Shown here: one piece after another, positions 1 to 13,022 of the stretch
How positions within the stretch are numbered: position 1 is the first letter of the stretch
How the letters are laid out: each line of letters begins with the position of its first letter
Assembly (NCBI GenBank): GCA_029204225.1
Contig: CM055097.1
Span: 75,292,773 to 75,356,772 of the forward strand
Reading direction: 5' to 3'
Source of the DNA: Diphasiastrum complanatum
Lineage: Eukaryota > Streptophyta > Lycopodiopsida > Lycopodiales > Lycopodiaceae
Length of the DNA stretch: 64,000 nt
The notes under the pieces: model-generated
The model's database searches: none
Told to the model about the DNA's origin: nothing
Seen by the model: the letters and a program-made list of their open reading frames with translations, nothing else
Position numbers and translations under genes: made by a program

Positions 1-66
1 CTGCTCAAATTGAACAAACTTGTATTTACATAAAAAAACACCCAAGTAACTTGAGGACTATAAGAT
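1..66 (+). repeat. Inverted repeat, left copy (partner 3843-3907)
   Basis: The reverse complement of this segment matches 3843-3907 with only a few differences, including the run of seven T flanked by GGGTG and ATGTAAATAC. The left copy touches the window edge, so its true length is unknown. Confidence 0.85.
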
Positions 67-269
67 TAAAGATGATAAATTGCTATGGTGAACTTACAGA
101 TGGACAGAAGTTCATAAACTGGCAATGCAAGTGAGCAAGCCTTGATGCCAAAAATCTGGAAGCAGTTTCAAAGCACTTCACACCAATGTAAGTTCAGAGA
201 AAACAGATATACAAAATTATGCCTACAACCACTGTTACCTGCACAACATGACTCATTGAGATCTCTTGA

Positions 270-362
270 ATGGCTTCAAATTGTGTATCAAAATTGAAAT
301 GTGGTATCTTCTGATGAACATGCACAAATTTTATGTCAGTTTGCCAGAGACATAACCCATAC
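270..362 (+). repeat. Short direct repeat (partner 3352-3445)
   Basis: About 90 bases, from CTTCAAATTGT to GACATAACCCATA, recur at 3352-3445 with a handful of substitutions. It lies outside the main 1.3 kb duplicated block, which suggests an older, larger duplication now broken up. Confidence 0.8.
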
Positions 363-1311
363 GCTAGAAATACGTTTTCATTTCAGGCTATTTGCAATGT
401 TTCATATGCCATTTGCATTCTTTAATATTTGTGGCTGCTTTTCTCATGCACGTGAAGACAAAAGTTTTCAGCCCGTGGGATAAAAGGTTCTGCTACTGGG
501 AAAAGAGAAAGCTAGGAGTCTTCAAGGCCTACTTAGTAGAAATAAAGTGCTGCGGTTGATGATCTACACTGGCTACACCTTCAGATGGGTTTAAATTAGA
601 GAACAACAATTTACCTTTGTGCATGGTTGCATCCTCTGCAATTAGTGCCGATGGAATTTTACTGAACTCATTGGTGCACACCCTTCAACATTTTTCACTG
701 CTCACTTTTAAATACTTCAGATGTGTTCAATCAGAGAGTAACTTGTAAATTCTCTCTTGAAGGTAATCAATTTCGAAGCTTGCGGTATTAAATACTCTGA
801 CCAGAAAATATACAATTCGAGGCCCCATTGAATGAGGAATATCATGTTACTATGTGAAATTTTGTATTGTAAAGTAAAGACAACGGCATGAAGGAGATAT
901 CAGGTGTGACGACCAATGAGGTGCCTGTACTTGTGGATGACCTGGCTCTGTGATAAACTATTTGATACTCTCCAATTTGCAGGTGCTGGTAGCCTTTAAC
1001 TGTGTCCATTTCAAGTGGTAGTGAATAAGATATGAAGTTTGTTGCTTGATGGAATGTAAGATACTGCCGACTTAAGAGTGATTATAGTAACATGTAATGA
1101 ACTAAAGGTTTCACCTCTATCTTAGCACGGGAATTGCAAGTCTTTGACATTGACAAGTGGGTCTAAGCTATATATTATCATTTGAAAAAATTACCTCTAG
1201 CTGCCTAGTTGCAACTGCTAACTTGTTAGTTGGGTTCTACTTGTCAATGGTTACTTTTATGATGGTCTGCTTTTTTAATTATTTTAGATTATCAAATCTT
1301 GAACAAGCTGG

Positions 1312-2590
1312 CTATCGTTTCACTTCAGTTTCAATGCTAGAGCACTGTCACTAATAAGGTACTGTAAACTCATGTGGCAATAATATCAATAACCATTACT
1401 TGAGAGCATCGAACCATATTAGTGGGTGAAAGATTCCACTTGCCATGTGCCCTGTCAAGGATGCAGAACTATAACTGCTCATTCGCACCATCTTTTATTG
1501 TCGAGTTTGTAGGACCACTGTCTTGTACCGTTAATTATATATTTAAGATTTTCATGAGCGTAACTTATTGATGGATTTGATCTTCTTGCTGTAATTCCTC
1601 TTGAGATTAATTTAGGTACATCCCTGCTAACGGGGCCATTATGGAAGTGAAGCAGGGAATTCTATCATGTGTCTTGAAATAGTCCACGGAATGGTCTTCC
1701 TTGCAGAAAGTTGTTTTGAACATAATTTGAGAAAATCTGCTTAACAATTACATTTCAGGCTCAATTTGCTTTTTTGGTACATTTCAGGCTTGATTTTATT
1801 TTTTGGCAGAGAGCTTGAATTTTGTACTGTTTCAGGATCTACAGCTATCTAATAAGTCATACATCAGGAGTATGCAAAGTAGACTTATATAAAGTTTAAG
1901 CAATATTCTGTTTTATTCTCTTTTGACATTTTCTCAATGCTTGAGTTTTTCTGATCAGAGTTGAAATAACATCACTAATTCTTGAACGACAACACACACA
2001 AGAGCCAATACGAATTCGCTTTCTTGTACCATTAACCAGAGCTATGTAACCATGGAAAATTGCTGCTTCGAGCTCTCAAAACCCTTTCAGAAGTCTGCAC
2101 TGTTTATAATCATAACACTTTTGAATCTGTTAGTAGAAAGTCTACACATATTTTCATCAGGCTTCATTGAGACATCTCTTTCGGGCAGCTCCCCATTGTA
2201 AATCCACATGAATTAGATTGGTGGTTATTTGATTTGTTGCTTGTCATGCGATGCTGGGTCAGAGGCTGTGATATTTTGTTTTCTGTTGGGCATCTAAAAT
2301 GTTATGGACCTTGACAACCTGGGACTAGCGCTGGTGACTTCACAATTTTAAGCCCAACACTGCAACTGTCGCGGTTTGTTAATCAAATGTAGGAGTTGAC
2401 ATAGGCTGCCAAACTAGGTATGACTTGCCAAAACACAGAACTCTGGACAGTGCATCACACCCATCAGCCTTGTCTAATCAATTGTGCCGAATGATGAAAG
2501 TTGGCATAAAGTGCTGCTTTTTTTTTATTGAGTGGTGAAATTCAATCAAAGTTTCTTGCTTGGCAGATGTAAGCTGAATTCTTGTCAAAG
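1312..2590 (+). repeat. 1.3 kb direct duplication, copy A
   Basis: The block from GCTATCGTTTCACTTCAG to CAGATGTAAGCTGAATTC is repeated at 4311-5605 in the same order and orientation, offset by about 3.0 kb, with scattered substitutions and small indels. I see no reading frame kept open across both copies and no terminal repeats or target duplication, so it looks like segmental duplication and not a transposon. Function unknown. Confidence 0.85.
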
Positions 2591-3460
2591 ACTCGATATT
2601 GATTTGTGACGTGAAAAGTGCATGTCTATGTTTCCAACAGGTTATAAGAGTAATCTTCGTGATAAGAATGTTATAGAATAAAGTCAAGCGATTCACAGCC
2701 TCACACTACAAATCAAATGATCACACTTTATATCAAATAAAAAGAATTATGTAGTTCGTTTTCATACTCCAATACCTCTATTTTGACAATTGGGAGAAAT
2801 TTTTACCAGACAAGTTTTAGTGCCAAAATGGCACATGACACACATTTACTTCACTAAAGATGGGTCATAAAATGCGTGTCGCGCAATTCTAGACTAAAGA
2901 TTGGTCATAGATGCATGACAGGCAACTCTAGATCTTGATTTTCAACAGTGGGGTCAACTCATCAAAAAAGCTGTAGCTTATTTTTCTTGTGACTTTTGTG
3001 AGGGGGCCTGCTATGTTACATTCACTAATTCATTTTCAAGCAGGCATGATAAGCAAGTTGGAACAATTCCAAGTTTACAGCTGTGCATCAAGTCTGAAAA
3101 TAGAATAACACACGGATCAGATCATTTAAGAAAAACAATCTGAAATTGAGGTGGCTCTTTGTCTAATTCTCTTTTGGTATGAGTTGCTCAAATTTACTCC
3201 TTGTCCTGCAAATCTCAAAGAAATGGCTCGCATTACAGTTCATAGGTAATCAGTGATCTGGAAGAAAGCAAAATCTTTTATACACAGTTGAGTTTACACT
3301 ATCAGGCATCACCAGGTATTCTCTACCTACTAGTGTTCTGCAACCTACTTGTGACTTCAAATTGTCTATCAAAATTGACATGTGGTATCTTCTGATGAAC
3401 ACGCACAAATTTTTATGTCAGTTTGTCAGAGACATAACCCATAAGTAGGCTACTGGGCCA
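2591..3460. other. Noncoding spacer with a 39 bp tandem repeat
   Basis: No gene recognised. Around 2854-2932 two imperfect copies of a roughly 39 bp unit beginning CTAAAGAT and ending CTCTAGA or TTCTAGA lie side by side. Bases 3352-3445 are the direct partner of 270-362. Confidence 0.5.
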
Positions 3461-3625
3461 GCGTAGATAGACTAATTATAAGACTACATCAATCTCAAAA
3501 ACCTGATTCTTGTTTACTAGCTTTATCTCCAAGCTAAAAAAGCGTAGATAGACTAATTATAAGACTATATCAATCTCAAAAACCTGATTCTTGTTTACTA
3601 GCTTTATCTCCAAGCTAAAAAAAAA
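3461..3625 (+). repeat. Tandem duplication, 81 bp unit, two copies
   Basis: The unit starting GCGTAGATAGACTAATTATA occurs at 3461 and again at 3542, with essentially one substitution (ACATC versus ATATC) before the closing A-run. Near identity indicates a recent event such as replication slippage. Confidence 0.9.
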
Positions 3626-3777
3626 ATCTCATCTCTTCTAGTAACAGGTGGTTTATGTCCACATCACTCTCAGGGAAGCCTACTAGGCATTGTACCAGTA
3701 TTCAGATCTTCTTTGTTGAGAGTAAATATCGATTCTACATCCACATTTCGAACTTATGATGCCTAGGTTTGGTTGTT

Positions 3778-3852
3778 GCTTAGCCTGTCATTCGTTCATG
3801 ATCTTATAGTGTTGGCCTTGCTTAGCCTGTCATTCGTTCATAATCTTATAGT
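3778..3852 (+). repeat. Tandem duplication, 42 bp period
   Basis: GCTTAGCCTGTCATTCGTTC occurs at 3778 and at 3820, each followed by ATGATC or ATAATC and TTATAGT. The second copy runs straight into the inverted partner of the window start at 3843. Confidence 0.85.
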
Positions 3853-3907
3853 CTCAAGTTTCTTGGGTGTTTTTTTATGTAAATACACGTTTGTTCAATT
3901 TGAGCAG
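3843..3907 (-). repeat. Inverted repeat, right copy (partner 1-66)
   Basis: Reverse-complement partner of bases 1-66. The separation of about 3.8 kb brackets copy A of the 1.3 kb duplication but not copy B. Confidence 0.85.
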
Positions 3908-4310
3908 ACTTGATATTTTGATTATTTCTTCTTATCAAATTGACTATAGGGTGAGGTTGTTCACTTCTGACTCTGTCAAATTGCAACATCAGATTATTAA
4001 TGATTTTGCATAAATGCTTGCAGTGGATTTTCATATTCCATTTTTGCAGAGAATGGCTTATTTCTTTTCATGTTGATTATGGAGTTGGTATGTGTGAAAG
4101 CTGTGTTTTCTCATACGGTAGTTATTAAGTTGGGTGGAAGTTTTGCTCAACGCCATGTGTAAATTTTAGCTGCGTTGATGTTTTTTATTTTTTCTTTAAA
4201 CCTGATGTATTGGAAGAGGGTGAGGTGGTCCATAAACTTCTGATTTTGTAAGATTCTATCAGTTTACTATAATAATTTTGCATAAATCTTTTGTGGTGGA
4301 TACATAAGTT

Positions 4311-5605
4311 GCTATCGTTTCACTTCAGTTTCATGGTAGAGCATTGTCATTAATGAGGTATTGTAAACTCATGTGGCAATAATATCAATAACTATTACTT
4401 GAGAGCATCTAACCATATTAGTGGGTGAAAGATTCCACTTGCCATGTGCCCTGTCAAGGATGCAGAATTATAAATTTGCAGCATTTTTTACTGTCGAGTT
4501 TGTAGGACTGCTGTGTTGTACCGTTAATGATATATTTAAGATTTTCATGAGCGTAACTTATTGATGGATTTGATCTTCTTGCTGTAATTCCTCTTGAGAT
4601 TAATTTAGGTACATCTCTGCTAACAGGGCCATTATGGAAGTGAAGCAGAGAATTCTATCACATGTCCTGAAATAGTCCACGGGATGGTCTTCCTTGCAGA
4701 AAGTTGTTTTGAACATCATTTGAGCACACAACTATCAAAAAGAAAATCTGCTTAATAATTACATTTCAGGCCTGATTTTTATTTTTTGGCAGAGAGCTTG
4801 AATTTTAAACTGTATCTGGATCGACAGCTATCTAATAAGTCATACATCAGGAGTATGCAAAGTAGACTTATGTAAAGTTTAAGCAATATTCTGTTTTATT
4901 CTCTTTTGACTTTTTCTGAAGGACATATGATTCTCTTTGATGCTTGAACTTTTCTGATCAGAGTTGAACTAACATCACTAATAATTGAACAACAACACAT
5001 ACAAGAGGCAATACAAACTCGCTACATATCTTGTACCATTAGCCAGAGCTATGTAACCATGGAATATTGCTGCTTTGAGCGCTTGAAACCCTTTCAGAAG
5101 TCTGCACTGCTAATGGTCATAACATTTGTGAACCTGTTACTAGAAAGTCTGCACATATTTTCATCAGGCTTCATTTTAGGAGACACCTTTTCGGGCAGCT
5201 CTCCATTGTAAATCCACATGAAATAGACTGGTGGTTATTTGATTTGTTGCTTGTCATGCGATGCTGAGTCAGAGGCTGTGATATTTTGGTTTCTGTTGGG
5301 CATCTAAATGTTATGGACCTTGCCAACCTGAGACTAGCGCTGGTGACTTCACAATTTTAAGCCCAACACTGCAACTATTGCAGTTTGTTAATCAAGTGTA
5401 GGGGTTGACATTGCTGCCAAGCCAGGTATGACTTGCCAAAACACAGAACTCTGGACAATGCACGCACCCATCAGCCTTGTCTAACCAATTGTGCAGAATG
5501 ATGAAAGTTGCCAAAAGTGCTGCTTTTATTTATTTGAGTGGTGAAATTCAATCAAACGAAAAAAGTGGACTCTGGCTGTCTGGCAGATGTAAGCTGAATT
5601 CTTGA
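4311..5605 (+). repeat. 1.3 kb direct duplication, copy B
   Basis: Partner of 1312-2590. It starts at the same GCTATCGTTTCACTTCAG anchor and ends at GTAAGCTGAATTCTTG. Small indels relative to copy A include extra bases near 4920-4935 and a replaced stretch near 5560-5580. Both copies carry stops in all frames by inspection. Confidence 0.85.
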
Positions 5606-6557
<952 letters not shown>

Positions 6558-6953
6558 TTATTGTACTTTACATTTGAGTTAATTAGCTATGGTGATAGTG
6601 AGTGTTCTTCTTCCTCCTTGTGATGAATGATTGATATTGCTTGGCTGATTATTGACAATTCCAAGGTTTAACGGAAAGAGAAATCTACTTGCGTTGGCCT
6701 AAAGCTTGTAGTAAAGATCTAACGCGTTTGTGTTGCATCAAGAGAAAACAAGAAAGAAGAAGATTAGCTATGAAGGAGCTTGGAAGTTGTTCTTCTTAAG
6801 CGCAAATCCATAGCTTGGTTCATTCAATCTATATCGCATTCTATAGCAAATTTACAAACAAAAGAAAAATACTACACGTCTAGCGATCTAGGCATCGTCC
6901 ATGCATTATAGAAAGCAAGCATAAGGCATGAAACACAAATACTCATCTCACAA

Positions 6954-6956
<3 letters not shown>

Positions 6957-6995
<39 letters not shown>
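6957..6995 (+). repeat. (CT)n microsatellite, about 39 bp
   Basis: A second pure CT tract, about 400 bases after the longer one. Confidence 0.97.
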
Positions 6996-6998
<3 letters not shown>

Positions 6999-7680
6999 AC
7001 ATACACAAAAGGAAGAGGGAACTGAACTCTTTGATAGTACAAGTAAAATTTGAAAACATAAAATACAAAGGATTTGGCCCTTATATAGGTGGGTCCAAAA
7101 GAGTTGATGTGGCTTTCATTGGCTCATTTCTAAATTTAATAGGCTAAGTTAATGTGATTATTTTTTTTATTTGGCAAGTAATTTGACTTTACAATGCTTT
7201 CAATAATTTGACTATTTTTTTCCTAATTTGTCAAGCTTACCTAACCCTAGAGTTTTGCCAAGTTGGTGGCTAGGCACATGAACCACCTCCATGATTCAAG
7301 GAATTTGGCTCTATAATTCAGAAACTATGACCAAAAATGCCTAACTAATCCTATGAATAATATCTAACGTATCTATGGTAGCCTAAACATGTGGTGACAT
7401 GGATTCACACGTGAGACCCACCTATGTAATAATTTACATGGTTTAATCAAGCTTGATTTTCCAATTTTTGACAATTTCTCACACTCCTCTTGACCTATTT
7501 AGAACTCTCTTTGCTTAATAAATGAATACTTTAGAAGTGTCTTAAAAAAGTCAACTAGAAAAAAGGAAATTTTGAGACTCTAATAGAGAATGATGTCCAT
7601 GAAGGATCTTTCACCACCTCTTAAAGGATCTCTTACATGATGTTCCATTATTGTGTCTACCCAAGAAGGATCTCTACCCA
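6996..7680. other. Noncoding; possible degraded retrotransposon edge
   Basis: No gene recognised. CCCTTATATAGGTGGG near 7079-7094 looks like a TATA element and a CACACGTGAG motif lies near 7408, both features seen in LTRs elsewhere in the window, but I cannot define LTR ends here. Confidence 0.3.
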
Positions 7681-7752
7681 ACGGGGTTGGCTCAGCTGGT
7701 TAGCTTGGCATCCAATGTTTCTTCCCAAGTTCGAGCCTTCCATTGGAAACCA
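7681..7752 (+). other. tRNA-derived sequence with A and B boxes (SINE head or pseudo-tRNA)
   Basis: TGGCTCAGCTGG at 7688-7699 fits the pol III A-box consensus (TRGCNNAGYNGG) exactly. AGTTCGAGCC at 7728-7737 is a near match to the B box (GGTTCGANTCC). The 40-base spacing is right for a tRNA-type promoter. Acceptor-stem pairing is not evident and no A-rich tail or target duplication was found, so I read it as a tRNA-derived SINE head or decayed tRNA. It lies about 140 bases from the copia integrase relic. Confidence 0.5.
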
Positions 7753-7891
7753 AGAAGCATTATTGTGTCTATATACATGTAGCACACTTCAAAGATAAAC
7801 ATCATGCCAAGCTATGAATTTCAAGGCATTTTGTGCACTTGATGATATATCAATTAAGCTATTAAGTGCATAGATAATGTTGCCAAAAACA

Positions 7892-8604
7892 CTATAATGC
7901 AAGAATGAATGTTGATCCATCATTAAACATAAGGATAATAACTGAATCATGTTCTCTTAAAATGAATTTAAGAGAGTAAAGAATATTTTTGAGTTGAGTA
8001 TGCCAAAAACTTGGCTCTACCTCCATGATCTTGATGATCTCTCCATGATTATGCCAATCCCTTGCCTTCAAGAACCTTTGATTACATAGAGCAACACCAA
8101 ATGGATTGATGAATTCATGAGAGATGTCACTCTCCTCACCGTTCCTTCCGTTACCAATGAACTTGAGCCTTGATATCTCCATCTTGGACTTTGAAGGTCT
8201 CCTTGGAGTTCTCGGCCCTTCACTTTTTCCATGCACTTGACTCGGCTCCTCTCCATCAATGAGTTGAATAAGCTGCTGATTCAAAGGTGCTTCTTCAAGT
8301 TTGTTGGTCTCCCACTCATGAAAGATCACATTTCCACCATTGACAACTTCTTTGGTGGAAAACACGTAGATTCTACAATCTCTACTTGAGCAAAACACTA
8401 CCATTATTCCTATCATTGAAGTAGGATAATATTTGGTCCTTACATTGGACTGATCATGCACAAAGCATGTAGTCTCAAAGAATCTCAAGTACATTTCATT
8501 GAATGATGTTTTTTCTTTTATGACACCATTTTGCAAACTATCGCACAAATACTTATCCAATGAAATTGCTTTATGAACAACAAATGTAGATTGGAAAGCA
8601 TTCA
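7892..8604 (-). pseudogene. Ty1/copia integrase C-terminal relic
   Basis: The minus-strand frame gives 237 residues. Its middle aligns with the copia integrase C-terminal region found intact at about 27530-27720: LRFFETTCFV against LRTFGCTCYV, an RTK, a C-terminal IxVFCSS against IFVGYS, then STKEVV..GNVIFHE against STNKVIVGRDVIFYE. A proline/arginine/serine-rich linker follows, as usual before copia RT. The integrase core upstream and the RT downstream are missing. The frame begins exactly where the plus-strand LTR at 8605 starts, so that LTR or a rearrangement truncated it. It was part of a polyprotein for cDNA integration and is certainly inactive now. Confidence 0.65.
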
Positions 8605-9132
8605 TGTTGAAGAAGTCTCAAACTTCAGGACCTTCAAAATGACACCAAAATCATGGTATTTGGACATATAGGCCAAAATTGGCTATTTTAGACTACTAGT
8701 GCCCTAAAATCGGGTCCTAAGTTCTAGAGAGTGGAGAGAGAGTCATCTCTCTCACCTATATTAGGCTGAAATTCGTGGAGAACAGGTTGGAGAAACTTAT
8801 TGTATTGTTGAGAGAGATCAATAGATCATTGTCACAGTTTCTTCTCCCATTGAGAGCATTGCTTTGTGTATTGTCTTCAAGCTTCTGTGTATGATCTTAA
8901 GAGGTTTCCAAAAGTGGTAGGCTGCTGTTGGGAGCCTTGTTTGCTACTATTTTTGGCTGCCATCAGTACCTATTATTAGGTTTTTTTGTTTCTTAAATGC
9001 TTTGTCAAGTTCATGTGTATCAAAGGTAGCATTAGGATGCTTTGCCATTTTTAGCTTTTGTAACTTGTTGTGCAAAGATCTTAGCCAAGTATTTTGGGAG
9101 TTTGGATCCATTCAAGATCCACTTTTTTCACA
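8605..9132 (+). mobile_element. Copia LTR, plus orientation (inverted relative to 14597-15123)
   Basis: Begins TGTTGAAGAAGTC and ends CTTTTTTCACA, so it has canonical TG...CA ends, about 528 bp. Its reverse complement matches 14597-15123 throughout. No primer site follows (TTTTTCAAG instead of TGGTATCAG), no polypurine tract precedes it, and the flanking five bases (ATTCA and TTTTT) are not a target duplication. It is therefore a stray or rearranged LTR between two halves of minus-strand copia coding sequence. Confidence 0.75.
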
Positions 9133-9136
9133 TTTT

Positions 9137-9559
9137 TCAAGAATAAATATACATATATAGGCTTTTTAGGATGCTCATTACCAAATGATTTGAACCTGAG
9201 TATTGAAATCCAACATGAAGTGACTTGTCTCTTATTTTAAGATTGATGATGTTTAGTACTTTTTTATCTAGATATGACAAGATAATGATAGAAGAGGAGG
9301 AGGAACAATGATCATCATGATCCGAGTTACCACCTTTGGACCATTTCCCTTTGCCTTTACCTTTGACTTTGACTTTACCTTTTGTGAAGAAAGCCTCTTC
9401 ACCTCCATCTTGCAAGGATGCACAATCAAGCTTTGATTGCAACCTATGTTCTTCAGCCAATAAGATTTCTTACAAGTCACCCACACTTGGCAAGACTCTT
9501 TGAATGGCAAAACTTTGCACAAGGTTAGCATGTTCATCTAGCAAACCATTCAACATAAC
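9137..9559 (-). pseudogene. Copia gag, C-terminal half (split by insertion)
   Basis: Read on the minus strand from 9559 this continues gag exactly where 13028 stops: MLNGLLDEHANLVQSFAIQ, then an EILLAEEHRLQ region and a lysine-rich KGKGKWSK tail, matching the related gag at 25557-26220 (LNDLLDAHANIVQSIAIQK, NEEYRLQ, GKTKSKWSK). Gag forms the virus-like particle that packages the element RNA. After KWSK the match is lost before any zinc knuckle, and 9133 is the end of the LTR. The other half of the gene lies 3.5 kb away beyond the solo LTR. Confidence 0.8.
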
Positions 9560-12500
9560 TGTTAGGGCCATTTTCGGCAGGGGGTTGGTCCAGCGAAAAC
9601 GTCCTAAAAGAGTCAAGGGCCCCCACCTCTAATGGAGGTTCGGCCCTACGTGAGCAACAGAGGGTTTGCCACTTCCAACCCTGATGGCCTTCTCTATGGC
9701 CCCGTGCTCCTCAACCGATGAGAGTTTTCCAGGCTCTCAAAGATACGGTTGCAAGGAGGGGGTGCTAATACTTTTGGCTGCAACGATTCACTAGCTTTCT
9801 AGGGTCACGGTTCCGTAAAACTTCTGATCACTAATTCGTGTTAGGATTTTGCTAATATCCCTTTCCCCATTGAATTCAGTTTATAGTTAGTAAAAATCTT
9901 ACATGGGCTAGAAACCGATTTACTGTCTATGATGTGCTCATGGGGTGCAAGTTATACGCACCGCTTTGTCTGCTAAGCGACGATATTTTCGCCGACCGTC
10001 AGGTCTAGGTATTTCGCTAGAGAGTACCGACGACGGGTGTGACTAGTGTGACGCTTAACCAAGGCGGTGTATTTCAACCGCGGATGGTGGACGGCCCGCT
10101 CTGGTGTTTCACAGAGGTCGGGGCCAATTAATACGCTTCATAATGGAAAACAAACGATTCCAACTTGACGATTTCCACAATTTATTAATCATGCCGTATG
10201 TCAACTAGTTTATAGACTGGCCAACAACCACATGCAGTTACTATGAAGGAAAACCAGGCTCCACTACTAGCAATGTATGATCTACTAGTAGAACATTGGT
10301 TTAACTTTAAAATGAAGAAGCGATTACATGGTAAGTACAATTCAACTCATGAACCGGTTGTCCCCTCTTTCCTAACGGAAAACAATTCCATTGTCAGTCT
10401 AGTTCAAATCATTTAAAAATAGCAATTACGGCGTAAATACTGATATCCTAGATGACGCATGGAGTAAATGGAAAACCTCAATAGCTACTTACCCTATCCG
10501 GCCAAAATCAGAAACAATTTCATCATGTCAAAACAATAGCAAGTACGTAATCTTTGGAGTGCATGGTTCCTGAAACACTACACACCGGCATACTACCATT
10601 CTGGTTCTAAAATTTTTTGTACCATTCACTACAGTGCACAATCGACCCGTTATTCACTCATTTGAACGAGTGTAACCACAAAATGCAAACGCATCCAAAC
10701 TCAAATTTATATGACCTTGTTACTAAACAGATGTAAGCGGTCTATAAAACCCTCCTTGCTTCACAAAAATGCTATATAAAAACCTTATTCACATGTAGCT
10801 GACTATAGCAATAACCTCACATTGCATTCCGATTTAACTTAAAAAACTTACAACCAGAACTTCATGAAACTTACTTGCTTCCCAACAAAAACGCTTCTAA
10901 CGATTTAGTTGGAAATGTGGAAAAACCCTACTATCACACACCATAGCATGTTCATGACAAAACATACTACTTATGTTTATTGTTACAAATAGAGTTTGAA
11001 AAATCAGAACATACCTCAATGCGTAATTAGGTAGCCGGTTCGTGGAAACTCTAGTCATGAACCTTGTAGCAAAAATCAAAGCCATGCATGTTGACGCAGT
11101 TTTCTCCACTTTACGAGTGTCCGATCGAATTGGTCTAAAAAGAGAAAATGAAGAAAATGAAACTTTTTGAAATATGAATGGTGCGATTGACATGTTAACG
11201 GTTCAGTTGAGAGAAAACTGAACCGAAAGTTTGTAAAAAAAAAAAAGGCCAGAAAGATACAATGGCTAAAAAAATCAGCAAGCCATCACTCACACCAAGC
11301 CCTCAAGCAAACCATCCCACTCATTCAAGATATAAGCCTACTAGTATGACAATGGACTACAACCAACCAACCAACCCTCACCATGAAATCACTCTCAACA
11401 AAAGCAATTCTCTCAACACATTACTCTAATGTTGAAGCACAACCCACTTTTCCCATCAACAAGCATGGATTCAATCCCAAGGAGTGCAAACAAAAACTCC
11501 ATCAACCCAATCAAGCCTCCAACAATCAATCAACTAATTGGAGGGAAAAACACCACTCTCAAACCAAACCACGAGCACCCAACCTATCCTTTGTTATCAA
11601 CTACAAGTGAGTCTACTCTCAATCCACTAACAAGCATTCAACCCCAAACATCCATCACTCCACAAGCAACTATGCAAGACAATACTTGTACCAATGCATA
11701 AGCATACTATAAGGCAAAAATCACATTTAACCATCCATCAAACCAAACTTACAAGGAATCAAACCTACTCATCAACAAAGATCTCTCAAGCAAGCACCCA
11801 TCTTCCCAAAAACTTTCAACTCTAAAAAACTCTCAACCAACATCACATCAAACCATCACATCATCATCTAACTCACCCAACTATCATCCAACTATCAATC
11901 AACTATATCTTAACACAAAGAGTGGCCTCCTTATATAGTAAATCCCAAGTGTCCCCCTTCAAAATGAGGCTTTGCCAATTTTCATGCCCTTCAAGCCCTC
12001 TTTGCCATTTGTCCCCAACCCATTTGATAGTATACCTAGTGGCCTCCATAAGGGAGTGAGGGAGTGGTGCATTCAAGGCTCTCTTCCAAAACTAGCCAAT
12101 ATGCCATTTTTGTCAAAGGCTAGGGAGGCCATTCAAGTTTCCCCTTTTGTACACCCTAGAAGCCCAAAATGTCAATGGCTAGTGGGTGTACCTCCCAAAT
12201 TTTTTAGTCTCCAAGGTGTTTTGGCATTTAATATCCAAATTTTGGGTGAGGCCCTTTTTCAACCCCTATTTTTAGTAGGCGGCCTTCATTTTTTCTTTGG
12301 GTACCTTCGTTTTTGGCCTTTCTTCGATTTTTCAAGGGCCGTGCACCTACTGCTCATTTGTCTAGATTTTTGGCCTGTTGGGTAACCACTTGGCCCGCAC
12401 ATTTCGTTAATTGCCCGTAAATTGCCCAAACTTTGCCGTTAGGGCTTATGTGACTCCTTGACACTGAATCCATATTTTTCGGTCTCGTTTTTACCCGAAA

Positions 12501-13022
12501 CTTTTCTTTCTCGGTTTTTTTTTGTTGTGGTTGACTTTTTCGGCATTCATGACTAGGGCTCCCATGACAACATAGTTTCCCTGAAAAATACACTGAGTGA
12601 TCATATATTAGTAAAAATGGACTCAGTACATGGTGAGATTTTAGCACGGTCATACCGACTATTTTTTTTACAACTGGCCATTTTTTTGAAAAGCCGTAAA
12701 ATATTTACCGGCCATTTCTAAGGCCGCAAAATTTGCTCTAGCCTCATTTAGAGTGGGCTGGGACCCAATTCTAGGTGGACCGACACTTTTGGCTCGGTCT
12801 TACAGAACTTGACAACAAAATATTTTTGACGATTTTTTCGAAAGTCAGTTTCTTACTTTTAAACTATGTCTAGCTACTTTAAGGCGGGCTGGGACCCAGA
12901 CCTAAGGCAAATTTGTGCCGATTTTTCTCTAATCACCTGACTTTACATGCCGGTTTTTTCAATTATTGCAAACTTAAACTTCAATATTAGCCTGATTTTC
13001 CGTGCGGAAATATCGGCTAACA
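9560..13022. mobile_element. 3463 bp solo-LTR-like insertion with 5 bp target duplication
   Basis: The element starts TGTTAG and ends CTAACA, a perfect 6 bp inverted terminal repeat with TG...CA ends. It is flanked by ATAAC at 9555-9559 and ATAAC at 13023-13027. Removing it with one ATAAC restores the gag reading frame (GEIVQV followed by MLNGLL), so the boundaries are exact. I find no second copy of its ends inside and no gag, protease, RT or integrase signal. The simplest reading is a very long solo LTR, as in Ogre/TAT-type gypsy elements. A non-coding large derivative (LARD) is the alternative. Short open frames inside look incidental. Two copies of a GGGCTGGGACCCA motif lie near 12754 and 12885. 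Confidence 0.8.
11931..11940 (+). promoter_or_regulatory. Candidate TATA box of the long LTR
   Basis: TTATATAGTA preceded by CTCC and followed about 25-30 bases on by a mixed tract is the best TATA-like element in the 3.5 kb insertion. If correct, U3 is about 2.4 kb and R-U5 about 1.1 kb, and the LTR is plus-oriented. This is inference. Confidence 0.35.

Larger units (their letters stand above)
1..1311. other. Noncoding, no gene recognised
   Basis: AT-rich DNA in which I see no coding signal; short open frames here have no family resemblance. Bases 270-362 recur in direct orientation at 3352-3445, and bases 1-66 recur inverted at 3843-3907, so the stretch belongs to the same local duplication complex as the repeats to its right. 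Confidence 0.5.

Noticed and set aside
301-483. 60-codon frame near the window start, and the 65-codon frame at 1157-1354
   Set aside because: Short, no homology, stops in the duplicated counterpart; treated as noncoding.
8600-9137. Target-site duplication around the plus-orientation LTR
   Set aside because: Flanks ATTCA and TTTTT do not match, so I do not call it a clean insertion.
11972-12385. 137-codon plus frame within the 3.5 kb insertion
   Set aside because: No retrotransposon or host similarity seen; it lies in the inferred transcribed part of a solo LTR and is probably incidental.
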